Source: Malaya genurostris (lineage: Eukaryota > Arthropoda > Insecta > Diptera > Culicidae). From it: a stretch of DNA of 64,000 bases. The notes beneath the pieces were generated by a model. That model saw only the letters and a program-made list of their open reading frames with translations. It searched no databases and was not told the DNA's origin. The first letter of the stretch is position 1; each line of letters opens with the position of its first letter. The position numbers and the translations under genes are program-made. Where the stretch lies: NCBI RefSeq assembly GCF_030247185.1, contig NC_080571.1:38188002-38252001 (forward strand), read 5' to 3'. Positions 21,866 to 32,930 of the stretch are shown here, in pieces.

Positions 21866-23550
21866 GGGTAAGGGCTCCCTATTTCATCTGAGCTCCTATT
21901 TCCATCTCATCCCTTCACCTCATAACTTTGAACATGAATAATATTTTACAACCTACCGGAAGCAAACTGTGAAATGTTTTAAAATGATTTGAAAAGCTAT
22001 TGTCACACTTTCCTATTGAAAGAAATGGTTTTAAATTCTTCGGTGATCGTTTTTTTTCATATAAAATAAACTCACTTTTCAATTTTGGACACACTTTCGT
22101 CTCAAGATTTACAGTTCGTCATGTTTCTGAATATCTACTAATCGATTCGTCTCAAAACATGATAACTATTTCGCACAATTACACTACCATTGAATGCTGG
22201 ATGACTTCATAATTAGTTATGTTCACTTGCCACTTGTTTAGTTAACGATTAAAAACTTAAAAATTTACCCGACAAGCAATAAAAGTCTTCAAAAATATGA
22301 GATGAAAGTTTTTCACTTCGTTCACTTGATTGCGCTTTGTTTTCATCTTATTTGGTTTCGCAAAGTTGTCAAGTTATCTCATAATGTTACAAAACAAAAA
22401 TTGTTTATCTTCTTCAAATTATCATCAAAAAGTATGTTTTTGGTATCCGTGACATTAGTTTATTTATATTATTGATACTAATACTTTAATAAATCTGTTT
22501 TTGCTTCGAATATTACCAGAAAGAGCATGTTAAATACTGATGAAATAACCATTGTGGCAAATCTAGTAGCACTGGTTTCATTCCGCTATACGTCAACATA
22601 ACGCTGTAAAGTGTGTGTGTGTGTTTCATCGGCTGTGCACAGAGATGCCAGATATTTTCATAGAAAATATGTATTCCGTTGCATAGATATATCAGTTCAA
22701 ATTGGTTCAAAATTTTAATATAAATGTTTGTCAGTGTTCATAATCAATTATCTACATAAAAGATTTCCACTTTAACATGTGAGTTGTCCGTTGATTAATA
22801 AGCTTTTAAAGAATCACTGCAGTCAAATAATAATAGATACTCAGAGAGAAAAGTCTAATTTTTTACTTCTCACTTTCTATGAACCTGTACAAAACTGTAT
22901 TAAATTTAGGAAATCTGTATAAAATCTGCACTTTGATTTAAATCAGTATGCGAACGCAAAAATCTATACAATTCAAATAAATCTGTATAAATGGCATCTC
23001 TGGCTCTACACTTTGTTTTAAGAAGGGCTAATGAATAAATAGTAACAATTACATGTTGGTTTTTATTTAAAGTTCACCAAATTAACTTTACAGTAAAGTT
23101 TTAAATTCAAAGCGAAAGGTAACGGAAACGACCGAAAAAATTTTAAACGTTGAAATGATTTCAAACTGGTTCTAAAAATATCGTGTATCATATTTTGCAT
23201 TAGGCCGTTTTTAAGAAGAATTTTGACATTTTGAACCTGAGAGTGTAATAGTGGAATATTTCGTTTTGATTGCTGTCGCCATTGCTAATTTTTAGGATGA
23301 ATAAAGGATCAACGATAGGATGGATAAAAATCCATTGAGACTGAATTAGGAGCAGAGTAGTGAACACATCATAAGTGTTTTTAGCTATTTTATGAATATT
23401 AGTTAAATTTTCAAGAAATGCGAATCAATTCTCAACGTGGAGCAAGGCAAATGAAGCAGTAATATGAAATAGTTATAGTGATTTTAGTGGCTAAATCGGG
23501 GTTTGAAGGCGATGTCCTTACAAATGAGATGAAATAGGGAGCCCTTACCC
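21866..23550. mobile_element. 1685-bp non-autonomous TIR element
   Basis: Left end GGGTAAGGGCTCCCTATTTC is repeated inverted at the right end (about 24 bp, perfect). The uninterrupted unit 2 shows the empty site (CATACTATTATATAAAG), consistent with a TA duplication plus a 2-base loss. No frame exceeds about 70 codons, so no transposase is encoded. It contains a nested hAT-type MITE. Confidence 0.85.
22640..23002. mobile_element. hAT-type MITE nested in the 1685-bp element
   Basis: Termini CAGAGATGCCA (22640-22650) and TGGCATCTCTG (22992-23002) are perfect inverted repeats starting with the hAT-like CAGAG. The 8-bp flanks GCTGTGCA and GCTCTACA match at 6 of 8 positions, as expected for an aged 8-bp hAT target duplication. 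It is 363 bp and non-coding. Confidence 0.8.
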
Positions 23551-23864
23551 TATATAGTTCATCAAAACTTCAATTAAAGCAGAGCGTTTCGGACACGATA
23601 GGCCTACTGCGATCTGTCAAAAAATCAATTTCTTTCATAATTCTTCCATAATCCAGTATGAGTATGCAAAAAAAACCCATTCGAAGAGTGCTGCCAGAAT
23701 GAACAGACGAATTTCATGCTAAAAGATTTTTTATCACATAAGACTGAAAAAAGAAAGTCACACACATCTGAAAAATAAGGTCATAAGTTACGTTTTGACA
23801 AAACACCATTGGGCTGCTATGCGATCTTGATTTTAATACCTATTCTAGATAGAACATGAACGTA

Positions 23865-24771
23865 ACATTCGGCTGAAAAGTTCGTATCGTTTAATAGAAA
23901 CATGCATTTTTTTGCCAAAATTCGTTTTTATTATTCAACATAATTGCCATCAGAGGCGATAAAGCGATTATAGCGATCTTCCAACTTTTCGATACCATTT
24001 TTGTAGTACGATTTGTCCTTTGCCTCAAAATAGGCCTCAGTTTCAGCGATTACCTCTTCATTGCTTCTAAATTCTTTACCAGCGAGCATTCTCTTCAGGT
24101 CTGAGAACAGGAAAAAGTCACTGGGGGCCAAATCTGGAGAATACGGCGGATGAGGGAGCAATTCGAAGCCCAATTCGTTCAATTTCAGCATGGTTTTTCG
24201 TTGTTGGTTTTGATCGATTGTGAGCTCACGCGGCACCCATTTTGCACAAAGCTTTCTCATATCCAAATATTCGTGAATAATATGTCCAACACGTTCCTTT
24301 GATATCTTTAGGGTGTCAGCTATCTCGATCAACTTCACTTCACGGTCATTGAAAATCATTTTGTGGATTTTTTTCACGTTTTCATCGGTAACAGCCTCTT
24401 TTGGATGTCCACTGCGTTCATCGTCTTCGGTGCTCATATGACCAGTACGAAATTTTGCAAACCACTTACGAATTGTTGCTTCGCCCGGTGCAGAGTCTGG
24501 ATAACACTCATCAAGCCATTTTTTGGTATCGGCGGCACTTTTTTTCATCAAAAAGTAGTGTTTCATCAACACACGAAATTCCTTTTCTTCCATTTTTTCA
24601 CAATAACCAAAGTAGCTTCACTCAAAATGCAATATCTCACAAACTAATAATCAGACAGCTGTCAAATTTATACACGTATCTTTTGAAGGTTGGTACTAAC
24701 TGAAAATGGTATGGATTTAATTCTAGTGGCGCCCTCTCATAGAAACGATACGAGCTTTTCAGCCGATCTGT
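23865..24771 (-). mobile_element. mariner copy 3, internally deleted
   Basis: Both termini are present (ACATTCGGCTGAAAAGTTC at 23865, lacking one base of the TIR; ...AGCCGATCTGT ending at 24771) and TA flanks lie at 23863-23864 and 24772-24773. It is 907 bp because the central coding part is deleted. Unlike copies 1 and 2 it keeps the His-Pro before PYSPD and lacks the 14-nt insertion, so it represents a separate lineage. It is inserted at the junction of the 560-bp tandem duplication. Confidence 0.94.
23931..24593 (-). CDS. Internally deleted mariner transposase, open 220-aa frame
   Basis: The reading frame is uninterrupted from MEKKEFRVLMKHYF to ASDGNYVE. Residues 1 to about 130 hold the complete paired DNA-binding domain: first HTH within residues 1-50, the GHMSTEDDERSG linker, the second HTH around KLIEIADTLKISKERVG, and WVPREL. 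An in-frame deletion then fuses TIDQNQQR to KTMLKLNELG, removing the TMDETW and HQDNAPCH blocks with the first two catalytic Asp. The third Asp (SPDLAPSD) and the C-terminal tail remain. A full-length irritans-type transposase is about 345 residues. It should be catalytically dead but could still bind inverted repeats or dimerise. Expression is unknown, and chance preservation of the frame is possible. Confidence 0.7.
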   Translation of the reverse strand: MEEKEFRVLMKHYFLMKKSAADTKKWLDECYPDSAPGEATIRKWFAKFRTGHMSTEDDERSGHPKEAVTDENVKKIHKMIFNDREVKLIEIADTLKISKERVGHIIHEYLDMRKLCAKWVPRELTIDQNQQRKTMLKLNELGFELLPHPPYSPDLAPSDFFLFSDLKRMLAGKEFRSNEEVIAETEAYFEAKDKSYYKNGIEKLEDRYNRFIASDGNYVE

Positions 24772-25333
24772 TATAATGATTGTTTATTATCACTCTCAAA
24801 GTGACATTTATAAATAAGTGCGTTCTATGCCATTATCCGGGTTGCTAGTCGCGACTTTCGACAATTCGACATGATATCATTCATGATATTACGGATATCA
24901 TGCAGAAATGATGATATGCGTTGACATCAAATTGTGTGGGATATCGAGTGATATGGAACATGATATCATCGTATATCAATTATATCCGCATATCACTTGA
25001 TATCAGCGCTAACGGGAACATACTATTATATAAAGTTCACCAAAACTTCAGTTGGAACAGGGCGTTTCGGAGACCGATAGGCCTACTGCGATCTGTCAAA
25101 AAATCAATTTCTTCCATAATTCTTCCATAATCCAGTATAGTATGAAAAAACCCCATTCGAAGAGTGCTGCCAGAATGAACAGACGAATTTGATGCTAAAA
25201 GAATTTTTTTCACATTAGAATGAAAAAAGGAAGTAATAAAAATAATGTCAGAAGTAATGTTTTGACAATACACCATTGGGCTGCTATGCAATCTTGATTT
25301 TAATACCTATTCTAGGTAGAACATGAACGTATG

Positions 25334-27124
25334 CTATAAGGAAATTCTGTCACTGTACTCAAAGTTGTCTCGATCCAAGCATTACTCGTCCGCAACACAC
25401 TCAATCTTTAGTAAAGGCGAACACATCCTCTGACGGTTGGTCCATGAGCCGCCATTGGAAGCCGCCAGCGCCACGAACTGTCATATGTATGTGTGATCCT
25501 AAATTCATTACCCTCGACTGCGCTGGCACTGGAAGCCGCAGTGTCGGAAGCCGAAGCTATGTCGGACAAATTTATTAAATGTCTGAAATATTCATGTCAT
25601 ATACACCGAAATTCTACCGCAAAACGAACGAGAATGATGGTGACAATGATGACGACGGGGCGGAAAGCGAGGAAAAGCACGTGTAGTGTCATAACAAGAA
25701 AATGCCTTCCACCACAGCAGCGACGATGAGGCCGCGAGGTGTTCCGGGCGTGAGTTCGATGGACGTGGTTTCCACTGCGCTTTACTAAAGTCCGCTTGTG
25801 GTCTTTTTTGTTGAACTTTATCGTCACGAATCGGGTTGTCGCTCGAGGACGAGTGAGAAAATTTTTTGGTTGGTCAAAATGTTCTCTTTGCATAAGTCAG
25901 AAAAGTATGCAGTTATATTTTCCGATTTCTAGAGATTCTACAAGTGCGATTCAAAGACAATGAAAGACTAATATTTTCAATCGACAGCGTGGAATTTGAA
26001 ACGAGAATTTTTAAAGGTGAAACCGACAGCTCTGTACTTTTGTTAACATGAAGAATCCGATCCCGATCGTCGATCTCTGCAAAACGGTTTCTACTATCGA
26101 AAATGATGAACCATTAAAAGCGTTGATTCGGTCTTTTAAATTTGTACAGGAGTCAACAGATTGAAGAATCATCTTTTCGATTCAATTCACTAGAATGACT
26201 GTCTGTTGAAAAGAAAACAATTTTTATCAGTGGCATTGCTGTCTCAGTTGCAACGTCGCAGCGGTTTTATTGATGAAGTTATTGACAGATTTGTTCGACG
26301 TGCAGAGGACCGAATTCTCCTTATGTATCGATGTTACGAAATAAGTTCCCATCCAAAAGTATATAGTTATTTCACTGTCTTTTCTCAATCTTCAGTTTTC
26401 AATTACAACGAACTGTTATATCTGATATTATACCACAAAATCAGTGCACAACCCGTGAATTTTGTCACGAGACGCCACTGTATAAGGCTTAAAAAATTGT
26501 CATCCTTTAGGATAGAAGAGTATTGAATAGTATGCAACAGTACGAATGAGATGTTGTCACTCTACATTACGCGTATTGAACCATGATTTAATGAACCTTT
26601 AATCAACTGTTTGAGAAATGTTTGATACTATTTTCCACGTTGGAGTTTTTTGAACACTATTGCCAGTACTTTCGGAACCGAAAAACCGAGGACCGACGTA
26701 ACCAAAGTAAGTTTGTTTGACTTTCAATTAACAAAATATATAAATTTTGAAGATTTCGTACTTTATTGAATGTTCAATCATTTACCGTTTTGAAATTCTC
26801 AGCATTTACCGCCTTGTAACTCCGCAACCGGAAATCGAATCACGATAAAACACAGTACCCGGCTGTAGAACCATAAAACATTTTGTTTAAATTTTACTTC
26901 GAGAAAACAGTCTTTGCGAAATAGATGTTTGTTCTAATTCAAAGTCTTCCCACCACTACAACATCAACTGGAAAGAGAGGAGTATTTATAGAAAAGTTTT
27001 ATATTTATGCTTTTCACACGAACATGTTTAAAGGATCTTAATCATTTTTCCAACCATATCTCTATTACTCCGAATCCTAAAGTTGAATTCGTATAAAATT
27101 CAAATCCTATTTAAAAACACAAAT
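25334..27124. other. No recognisable gene
   Basis: Around 25480-25880 the composition is more GC-rich, and a short acidic stretch (NDGDNDDDGAESEEKHV) is readable before a stop, reminiscent of a gene tail or pseudogene, but without identifiable homology. Frames of 78-106 codons at 25493 and 26206 are not recognisable. No splice model could be supported. Confidence 0.4.
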
Positions 27125-30100
27125 AGACTTCAGTCAAAAAGTAGTAATTTAGTTTTTGATTAAATTTTGACTAGGTTTTGACTAGTTCTTGACTAGTTTT
27201 GACTTGACTAGTTTTTGATAAATTTTTGACAAGTTCGATTAGTTTTCGTTTAGTTTTTTACTTGATTGTGTCTAGTTTTTGACTATTTTATTAATAGTCT
27301 TTTACTATTATTAGACTAGTTTCCTACGTGTTTTCAACTAGTTTTTGAAGAGTTTTCGACTAGTTTTTGACTATTTTTGGACTAGTTTTTTTTACTATTT
27401 TTAGGCTAGTTTCTGACTTGTTTTCTACTATTTTGTAAATAGTTTCCAACTAGCTTTTAACAAGTTTTCAACTAGCTTTTGATTAGTTTTTGGCTAGTTT
27501 TTGACTAGTTTTTGAAAAGTTTCAGACCAGTTGTTAACAAGTTTGTAACTAGTTTTCAACTAGTTTTTAACAAGCTTTGAATTAGTTTTTGATTAGTTTT
27601 TGGTAAGTTTTTAACTAGTTTTTATTAGTGATCGATTTGTTCTTGACTAGTTTCTGATCAGTTTTTGACTAGTTTTTGATTAGTTTTTGTATAGTTTTTT
27701 ATTAGTTTTCGAATAGTTTTTTATTAGTTTTTGAATAGTTTTTTATTAGTGTTAGAAATATTTTTGACTAGTTTTTAACTTGTTTCTGATTAGTTTTTGG
27801 CTAATTTTTTCAGTAGTTTTGAACTAATTTTTGGCTAGTTATTGATTAATCTTACACTAGTTCTAGACTAGTTTTCGACCAGTTCTTGACAAGGTTTTGA
27901 CTAGTTTTTGACAAGATTTCGATTAGTTTTTTACTATTTTTAGACTAGTTTCCATTTTGTTTTCTACTATTTTGTAAATAGTTTCCACCCAGTTTTTAGC
28001 AAGTTTTCAACTAGCTTTTGAGTAGATTTTGGCTAATTTCTGACTAGTTTTTGAAAAATTTCAGACCAGTTGACAAGTTTGTAACTAGTTTTTAACAAGT
28101 GTTTAACTAGTTTTCATTAGTGATCGACTAGTTCTTGACTAGTTTCTGATCAGTTTTCGACTAGTTTTTGATTAGTTTTCCATTAGTTTTTGATTAGTTT
28201 TAGACTAGTTTTTGAAATGTTTTTGACTAGATTTCGATTAGTTTTTTACTATTTTTTTTCAACTAGTTTTTGACAAGTTTTGGACTAGTTTTTGAATAGT
28301 TTTTGACTTGTTTTTTAATAGTTTCTGACTAATTTTTGAACAGTTTTTGACTACTATATGACTAGTATATGACTAATTTTTTTATAAGTTTTAGACTAGT
28401 TTCCGACTTGTTTTCAGCTAGTTTTTGACTAGTTTTTGAACAATTGTTTGACAAATTTCAGACCAAGTTTTTACAATTTTGTAACTAGTTTTCAACTAGT
28501 TTTCGACTAATTTTCGACTTGTTTCTGGTTAGTTTTTGACTAATTTTTGCCTAGTTTTTAATCAGTTTGCGACTAGTTTTTGACTAAGTTTTTAAATAAT
28601 TTTTATACTAGTTTTCGACTTGTTTTCATTTAGTTTTCGACTAGTTTTTGACTAGTTCCGACAAGTCTTCAAATAGTTTTTGACTAGTTTTCAACTTGTG
28701 TTTGACTAATTTTCTACTTGTTTTTGATTAGTTTTTGAATAGTTTTCGACTATTTTTTGACTATTTTTGGACTAGTTTTTTACTATTTTTAGATTAGTTT
28801 CCGACTTGTTTTCTACTAGCTTGTAAGTAGTTTCGAACTAGTTTTTCACTAGTTTTCAACTAGCTTTTTTTGGCTAGTTTTCAATTAGTTTTTGACTAGT
28901 TTCTGATCAGTTTTCGACTAGTTTTTGATTATTTTTGAATAGTTTTTTATTGGTTTTAGACTAGTTTTTGAAATGTTTTTGACTACTTTTTGAATAGTTT
29001 TTATCTAGTTTTTGAATAGTTTTCCACTATGTTTTGATTAGTTTTAACTAGTTTCTGATTAGTTTTTTGAGTAGTTTTCAGCTAATTTTTGGCTAGTTAT
29101 TGATTAGTTTTACACTAATTTTAGACTAGTTTGGACCAGTTTTTGACCAGTTCTTGACAAGTTTTTGACTAGTATTTGACAAGATTTCTATTAGTTTTAA
29201 ACTAATTTTTGAGTAGTTTTTGACTATTTTTTGACTATTTTTTTTAACTATTTTTAGACTAGTTTCCGACTTGTTTTCAACTAGTTTTTGACAAGTTTTC
29301 AACTAGTTTGTAAATAGGTTTTGACTAGTTTTTTAACCAGTTTTTGACTAATTTTCAACTTGTTTTTGATTAGTTTTTCAATAGTTTTCGACTAGTTTTT
29401 GACTAATTTTCGACTTGTTTTTGATTAGTTTTTGGATAGTTTTTGGATAGTTTTCGACTAGTTTTTGACTATTTTTGGACTATTTTTATACTATTTTTAG
29501 ACTAGTTTCCGACTTGTTATCTACTAGTTAATAACTAGTTTCCAACTAGTTTTTAACAAGTTTTCAACTAGTTTTCATTAGTGATCGACTAGTTCTTGAC
29601 TTGTTTCTGATCATTTTGGACTAGTTTTTGATTAGATTTAGAATAGTTTTTTATAAGTTTTTGAAATGTTTTTGACTAGCTTTTATCTAGTTTTTGAATA
29701 GTTTTCCACTTGTTTTTGATCCGTTTTTAACTAGTTTCTGAGTTGTGTTTGGTTAGTTTTTTGAGTAGTTTTGAACTTATTTTTAGAAAGTTATTGATAA
29801 GGTTTACACTAGTTTAAGACTAGTTTTTGATAAGTTTTTGACTAGTTCTTTACAAGGTTTGGACTAGTTTTCGACTAGATTTCGATAAGTTTTTGGCTAG
29901 TTTTTTTTTTACTATTTGTAGACTAGTTTCCGATTTGCTTTCAACTAGTTTTTGTCAAGTTTTTGACAAGTTTCTAACTAGTTTTCTCCTACTTTTTGAC
30001 AAGTTTTTGATGTTTTTGATTAGTTTTTACCAAATTTCAGACCAGTTTTTGACTAGTTTTTAAATAGGTTTTGACTAGTTTTTAAATAGGTTTTGACTAG

Positions 30101-32930
30101 TTTAGAACTAGTTTTTGACTAATTTTTGACTTTTTTATGATAAGTTTTTGACTAGTTTTGAATTTGTTTTTAACTTGTTTTTACTAGCTTTTGAACAGTT
30201 TATGACTAATTTTGGACTTGGTTTTAAATAGTTTTTGACAAGTTTTTGACTAGTTTTTGACAAGTTTTTGACTAGTTTTTGACTAGTTTTATCTTACTTT
30301 TTGACAAGTTTTTGAACAGTTTGTGACTAGTTTTTGACAAAGTTCAGACCAGTTTTTGACAAGTTTGTAACTAGTTTTCGAATAATTTTCGACTTGTTTT
30401 TGGTACATTTTTGACTAGTTTTTAACTATATTTTAATATGTTTTTTACTTGTTTTTTACTAGTTTTCGACTAGTTTTTGACAAGTTTTTGATCAGTTTTT
30501 GACTAGTTTTCGACTAGTTTTTGACAAGATTTTCACCAGTTTTCGACTGTTTTGGCTAATTTTTTCAGTAGTTTTGAACTAATTTTTGGCTAGTTATTGA
30601 TTAATCTTACACTAGTTTTAGACAAGTTTTTAACCAGTTCTTGACAAGGTTTTGACTAGATTTCGATTAGTTTTTTACTATTTTTAGACTAGTTTTTGAC
30701 TATTTTTTGACAAGTTTTTTACTATTTTTTTTTCAACTAGTTTTTGACTAGTTTTTGAATAGTTTTTGAATTGTTTTTTTAATAGTTTCTGACTAGTTTT
30801 TGAACAGTTTTTGACTACTATATGACTAGTTTATGACTAATTTTTTTAAAATTTTAGACTAGTTTCCGACTTGTTTTCAGCTAGTTTTTGATTAGTTTTT
30901 GAACAATTGTTTGACAAATTTCAGACCAGTTTTTACAAGTTTGTAACTAGTTTTGGACTAATTTTCGACTTGTTTTTGATTAGTTTTTGACTAAGTTTTT
31001 AAATATTTTTTATACTAGTTTTCGATTCGTTTTCATTTAGTTTTCGACTAGTTTTTGACTAGTTTCGACAAGTCTTTAAATAGTTTTTGACTAGTTTTCA
31101 ACTTGTGTTTGACTAATTTTCTATTTTTCACTATTTTTAGACTAGTTTCCGACTTGTTTTCTACTAGTTTGTAAGTAATTTCGAACTAGTTTTTCACAAG
31201 TTTTCAACTAGCTTTTTTTTGGCTAGTTTTCAATTAGTTTTTGACTAGTTTCTGATCAGTTTTTGACTAGTTTTTGAAATGTTTTTGACTAGTTTTTGAA
31301 TAGTTTTTATCTTGTTTTTGAATAGTTTTCCACTATGTTTTGATTAGTGTTTAACTAGTTTCTGATTAGTTTTTTGAGTAGTTTTGAGCTAAATTTTGGC
31401 TAGTTATTGATTAGTTTTATACTAGTTTTAGACTAGTTTGGACCAGTTTTTGACCAGTTCTTGACAAGTTTTTGACTAGTATTTGACAAGATTTCTATTA
31501 GTTTTAAACTAATTTTTGAGTAGTTTTTGACTATTTTTTGACTATTTTTTTTAACTATTTTTAGACTAGTTTCCGACTTGTTTTCAACTAGTTTTTGACA
31601 AGTTTTCAACTAGTTTGTAAATAGGTTTTGACTAGTTTTTAACTAGTTTTTGACTAATTTTCAACTTGTTTTTGATTAGTTTTTCAATAGTTTTCGACTA
31701 GTTTTTGACTAATTTTCGACTTGTTTTTGATTAGTTTTTGGATAGTTTTTGGATAGTTTTCGACTAGTTTTTGACTATTTTTGGACTATTTTTATACTAT
31801 TTTTAGACTAGTTTCCGACTTGTTATCTACTAGTTAATAACTAGTTTCCAACTTCAAGTTTTCAACTAGTTTTCATTAGTGATCGACTAGTTCTTGACTT
31901 GTTTCTGATCATTTTCGACTAGTTTTTGATTAGTTTTAGAATAGTTTTTGAAAAGTTTTTGACTAGTTTTTATCTAGTTTTTGAATAGTTTTCCACTTGT
32001 TTTTGATCAGTTTTTAACTAGTTTCTGAGTTGTGTTTGGTTAGTTTTTTGAGTAGTTTTTTGACAAGCTTTCACCTAGTTTTCGACTAGTTTTTAAATTG
32101 GTTTTGACTAGTTTAAAACTAGTTTTTGACTAACTTTTGACTTTTTTATGATCAGGTTTTGACTAGTTTTAAATTTGTTTTTAACTTATTTTTACTAGTT
32201 TTTGAACAGTTTATGACTTATTTTGGACTTGGTTTTTGACAAGTTTTCGACTAGATTTCGATAAGTTTTTGACTAGTTTTTTTTTTACTATTTGTAGACT
32301 AGTTTCCGATTTGCTTTCAACTAGTTTTTGACAAGTTTTTGACTAGTTTCTAACTAGTTTTCTCCTACTTTTTGACAAGTTTTTGATGTTTTTGACTAGT
32401 TTTTACTAAATTTCAGACCAGTTTTTGACAAGTTTTCACCTAGTTTTTGACTAGTTTTTAAATTGGTTTTGACTAGTTTAAAACTAGTTTTTGACTAACT
32501 TTTGACTTTTTTATGATCAGGTTTTGACTAGTTTTAAATTTGTTTTTAACTTATTTTTACTAGTTTTTTAACAGTTTATGACTTATTTTGGACTTGGTTT
32601 TTGACAAGTTTTTGACTAGTTTTTGACTAGTTTCTGACTAGTTTTTGACTAGTTTTCTCTTACTTATTGTCAAGTTTTTGAACTGTTTGTGACTAGTTTT
32701 TGACAAAGTTCAGACCAGTTTTTGACAAGTTTGTAACTAGTTTTCGACTAATTTTCGACTTGTTTTTGATTCATTTTTGACTAGTTTTTAACTATATTTT
32801 AATATGTTTTTTACTTGTTTTTTATTAGTTTTCGACTAGTTTTTGACAAGTTTTTGATCAGTTTTTGACTAGTTTATGGCTAGTATTTGAAAAGTTTTTT
32901 ACTAGTTTTCGACTGTTTTTTTGACTACTA
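27125..32930. repeat. Degenerate 11-bp satellite (GACTAGTTTTT)n, 5.8 kb
   Basis: The basic unit is TAGTTTTTGAC, with frequent TAGTTTTCGAC, AAGTTTTTGAC and 10-12-bp variants. The units contain TAG and TGA, so the array is closed to translation. It is much more diverged than the other arrays in the window. A higher-order direct duplication is visible: landmarks at 27801, 28351, 28691, 29171 and 29881 recur at 30556, 30815, 31098, 31478 and 32257. A shorter duplication links 32068-32240 with 32430-32610. Confidence 0.95.

Larger units (their letters stand above)
21680..25332. repeat. ~560-bp tandem duplication, opened by two insertions
   Basis: Unit 1 is 21680-21865 joined to 23551-23862. Unit 2 is continuous at 24774-25332. 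Both run from 'GACTGTTTATTGTCACTCTC'-like text through the right end of element X, then 'GGCCTACTGCGATCTGTC' and 'CATTCGAAGAGTGCTGCC', to 'TAGAACATGAACGTA'. Unit 1 was split by a 1685-bp TIR element and also lost about 70 bp. Mariner copy 3 sits exactly at the unit 1/unit 2 junction. Confidence 0.85.

Noticed and set aside
23931..24593. Active mariner transposase
   Set aside because: The frame is open but two of the three catalytic Asp are deleted.
25493..25893. Possible gene tail with an acidic stretch
   Set aside because: The acidic peptide is short and ends in a stop, and the opposite-strand and other-frame readings are equally open. No splice sites or homology support it.
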